This document shows positions 6,494 to 7,687 of a stretch of 7,687 nucleotides of DNA, piece after piece. The notes below the pieces were generated by a model that searched no databases, had not been told where the DNA came from, and worked only from the letters and a program-made list of their open reading frames with translations. The first letter of the stretch is position 1, and each line of letters opens with the position of its first letter. This DNA comes from a bacterium (lineage in GTDB: Bacteria > Blakebacterota > Blakebacteria > Blakebacterales > Blakebacteraceae), in NCBI GenBank assembly GCA_025774205.1, contig JALGWK010000081.1:1-7687 (forward strand), in the 5' to 3' direction. The position numbers were made by a program, and so were the translations under genes.

Positions 6494-7407
6494 CCAAGTG
6501 ATTCCTCAGCAGAGGGTTCAGGCTGTCGGTCCGGGGCGGTCACCTCGGGGAGCACATCGATCGCCAGCGGAACCAGGTCGGGATCGAACTGTGTTTCGGA
6601 ACAGTCACGGAGTTCCTGGATGATCTCCGGGATCGTCTTCGCGCGACGGTAGAACCGGTCGTTGGCCATGGCGTCCCAGGTGTCTCCGAGAATCAGCAGG
6701 CGGGCCATGAAGGGGATCTCATCCCGGCTGAGCCCCTCGGGATAGCCGTAACCATCCCATCGCTCATGGTGATAGAGGATGCCGTCGAGAGCCGCCTTCA
6801 GGAAACTGATCGGTTTGACGATCTCGTAACCGATCCCCGGGTGCTGCTTGACGAGATTGAACTCTTCATGAGACAGCTTCTCCTTGGTGGAGAGGATATG
6901 GGTCGGGAGACCGATCTTGCCGACGTCGTGCAGCAGGGCCGAATACCTGATCATTTCCACTTCCGCGGTGGGAAGACCGACCGCGCGGGCAAGATGGACC
7001 GAGTTCCGCATGACCCGCTCCGAGTGGCCGCGGGTGTAGGCGTCTTTGGCATCGACCGCTGCCGCCAGGGCCGTCACCGTATCGAGATAGGAGACTTCAA
7101 GGCTCCGGTAGAGCTGGGCGTTCCGGCCGGCCACCGACACATGACTGGCCAGGGTTTTCAGGAATTCGATGTCGTCCTCACTGAACGACTCGGCACTCTG
7201 TTCGATGGTGAGGATGATCGCTCCGTAGGCGTGTTCCTCTTTGAAGAGGGGGAGTCCCAGGGTTCTGATCGACCGCTCACGGCTCCAGAGACTCAGGGTA
7301 CGAACCTCGATCTCACCGTCATAGATCAGGCAGAGGTTTTCACTCTGGAGGACCTTCCGGGCGCACTCGCGTGGCGTCCCGAATCCCTTCGACAGATCCG
7401 GCGCGTT
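6490..7407 (-). CDS. GAF (C-terminal part) and HD-GYP domain, c-di-GMP phosphodiesterase-like; 3' piece of a frameshifted gene
   Basis: HD-GYP proteins hydrolyse the second messenger c-di-GMP. Counting from an in-frame GTG at 7140, the domain shows RGHSERV (H39), LLHDVGKIGLP (H71, D72, K75), QHP (H100), HHERWDGYGYPEGL (H124, H125, GYP 132-134) and GDTWDAMANDRFYR (D153), so the known metal ligands and the GYP signature are present. Upstream of the GTG the frame stays open to 7407 and encodes the back half of a GAF domain (SLWSRERSIRTLGLPLFKEEHAYG, SEDDIEFLKTLASHV), so GTG 7140 is not a credible natural start. There is no ATG, GTG or TTG between 7407 and 7140. The front half of the protein lies in another frame (7340-7687). 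The stop overlaps the pilB start as ATGA, suggesting coupled expression and a c-di-GMP role in pilus control. Confidence 0.85.
   Translation of the reverse strand, partial: NAPDLSKGFGTPRECARKVLQSENLCLIYDGEIEVRTLSLWSRERSIRTLGLPLFKEEHAYGAIILTIEQSAESFSEDDIEFLKTLASHVSVAGRNAQLYRSLEVSYLDTVTALAAAVDAKDAYTRGHSERVMRNSVHLARAVGLPTAEVEMIRYSALLHDVGKIGLPTHILSTKEKLSHEEFNLVKQHPGIGYEIVKPISFLKAALDGILYHHERWDGYGYPEGLSRDEIPFMARLLILGDTWDAMANDRFYRRAKTIPEIIQELRDCSETQFDPDLVPLAIDVLPEVTAPDRQPEPSAEESLG
7340..7407 (-). other. Frameshift interval in the HAMP-GAF-HD-GYP gene, probable site near 7385-7387
   Basis: The upstream frame ends at TGA 7342-7340 and the downstream frame is closed above 7407 by TGA 7410-7408, so the shift must lie between them. 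Protein continuity is best if one G of the GGG at 7387-7385 is removed, giving V-E-G-F-G-T-P-R-E-C-A-R-K-V-L. The sequence therefore has one extra base relative to an intact gene. No classical slippery stop signal is evident, so an indel mutation or a sequencing/assembly error is likelier than programmed frameshifting. Confidence 0.75.
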
Positions 7408-7687
7408 TCAGACCCTCGATCCGGAACCTGTCCGGTTCGAGGTCATCACTGTCGATGGTATAGAGGCCGACCATCGCCGGTTTCACATGATTACGGACGT
7501 TCTCCTCGACCGATCCACCCAGTTTATCGAGTGACAGGTGGTGCGAGAAGGCATGCCCCGCCTGGTTCAGACCGGCCAGCTGATCAACCTTCCGCACCAG
7601 TGAATCGGTCATGGTGTTGAAGGACATGATCAGGTCGCCGATCTCATCATTCACGGGGTAGACGATCCGACGGGTGAGGTCACCGCC
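7340..7687 (-). CDS. HAMP and GAF (N-terminal part), 5' piece of the frameshifted HD-GYP gene, truncated by the window edge
   Basis: The frame enters from beyond the window edge (first codons G-G-D-L-T-R-R-I) and reads the second half of a HAMP domain, GDLTRRI...NDEIGDLIMSFNTMTDSLVRKVDQL. This implies a transmembrane segment and perhaps a periplasmic sensor further upstream. A short helical link leads to the start of a GAF domain (NQAGHAFSHHLSLDKLGGSVEENVRNHVKPAMVGLYTID). It runs to a TGA at 7342-7340, but residues after about 7385 (I-R-D-A-T-R-V-R-P-E-G) look like out-of-frame nonsense, whereas the other frame continues the GAF fold. Together with the 3' piece this would be one HAMP-GAF-HD-GYP membrane protein. 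The GTG at 7654 lies inside the HAMP domain and is not a real start. Confidence 0.8.
   Translation of the reverse strand, partial: GGDLTRRIVYPVNDEIGDLIMSFNTMTDSLVRKVDQLAGLNQAGHAFSHHLSLDKLGGSVEENVRNHVKPAMVGLYTIDSDDLEPDRFRIEGLKRAGSVEGIRDATRVRPEGPPE

Noticed and set aside
6490-7140. A stand-alone HD-GYP protein starting at GTG 7140
   Set aside because: The open frame upstream of 7140 encodes GAF-domain sequence without interruption to 7407, and the GTG falls within the last GAF helix, so this start is an artefact of the frameshift.
7340-7407. Programmed +1 frameshift in the HD-GYP gene
   Set aside because: The best protein junction is at GGG near 7385, about 40 bases before the zero-frame stop, with no slippery codon-stop arrangement like that of prfB. 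An indel or sequence error is simpler.
6766-7620. 284-codon plus-strand open frame opposite the HD-GYP gene
   Set aside because: Same reasoning: the complementary strand encodes clear HAMP, GAF and HD-GYP motifs, and the plus-strand product has no recognisable features.

Overview
The window is a single minus-strand block from a type IV pilus (or related type II secretion-like) assembly locus in a moderately GC-rich Gram-negative-type bacterium. In transcription order (high to low coordinate) it reads: HAMP-GAF-HD-GYP protein (5' end outside the window, broken by a one-base frameshift), PilB/GspE-family assembly ATPase with an N-terminal MshEN-type domain, two-transmembrane PAS sensor histidine kinase, NtrC-family sigma54-dependent response regulator, a 193-base intergenic region, then the PilC/GspF inner-membrane platform protein. 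There are no RNA genes, insertion sequences or CRISPR arrays. Nothing in the sequence identifies the species. The gene families fit Deltaproteobacteria-like or other deep-branching Gram-negative phyla, but this is only a guess.

Layout. From 7687 down to 2823 the four genes HD-GYP, pilB, kinase and regulator are chained by three consecutive 4-base ATGA stop/start overlaps, so they are almost certainly one translationally coupled operon. The chain is then interrupted by the only real intergenic gap (1230-1422). On the minus strand this gap contains a near-consensus sigma54 -24/-12 element (TGGCATGACATTTGCA, 1252-1267) just upstream of pilC. It also contains two dyad-symmetric clusters further upstream: three copies of TTAACAG/CTGTTAA at 1375-1415, and CGTGTAAC/GTTACACG at 1293-1325. 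The gene immediately upstream encodes a complete sigma54 activator with the GAFTGA loop. A self-contained circuit is therefore the simplest reading: kinase to regulator, regulator to upstream sites, and activation of pilC plus whatever lies beyond coordinate 1, possibly a prepilin.

How the parts may work together. PilB powers pilus extension on the PilC platform. The HD-GYP protein has a complete set of c-di-GMP phosphodiesterase residues, and PilB carries two MshEN-like repeats of the kind that bind c-di-GMP in MshE/PilB relatives, so a c-di-GMP input to extension is plausible. The second MshEN motif is degenerate at a conserved glycine. The kinase differs from canonical six-helix PilS because it has a periplasmic domain of about 140 residues, implying an extracytoplasmic signal. 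No pilT is present between pilB and pilC. Two further oddities are the +1-type frameshift in the HD-GYP gene (near 7385) and an apparent deletion of about 17 residues in the second cytoplasmic repeat of PilC.
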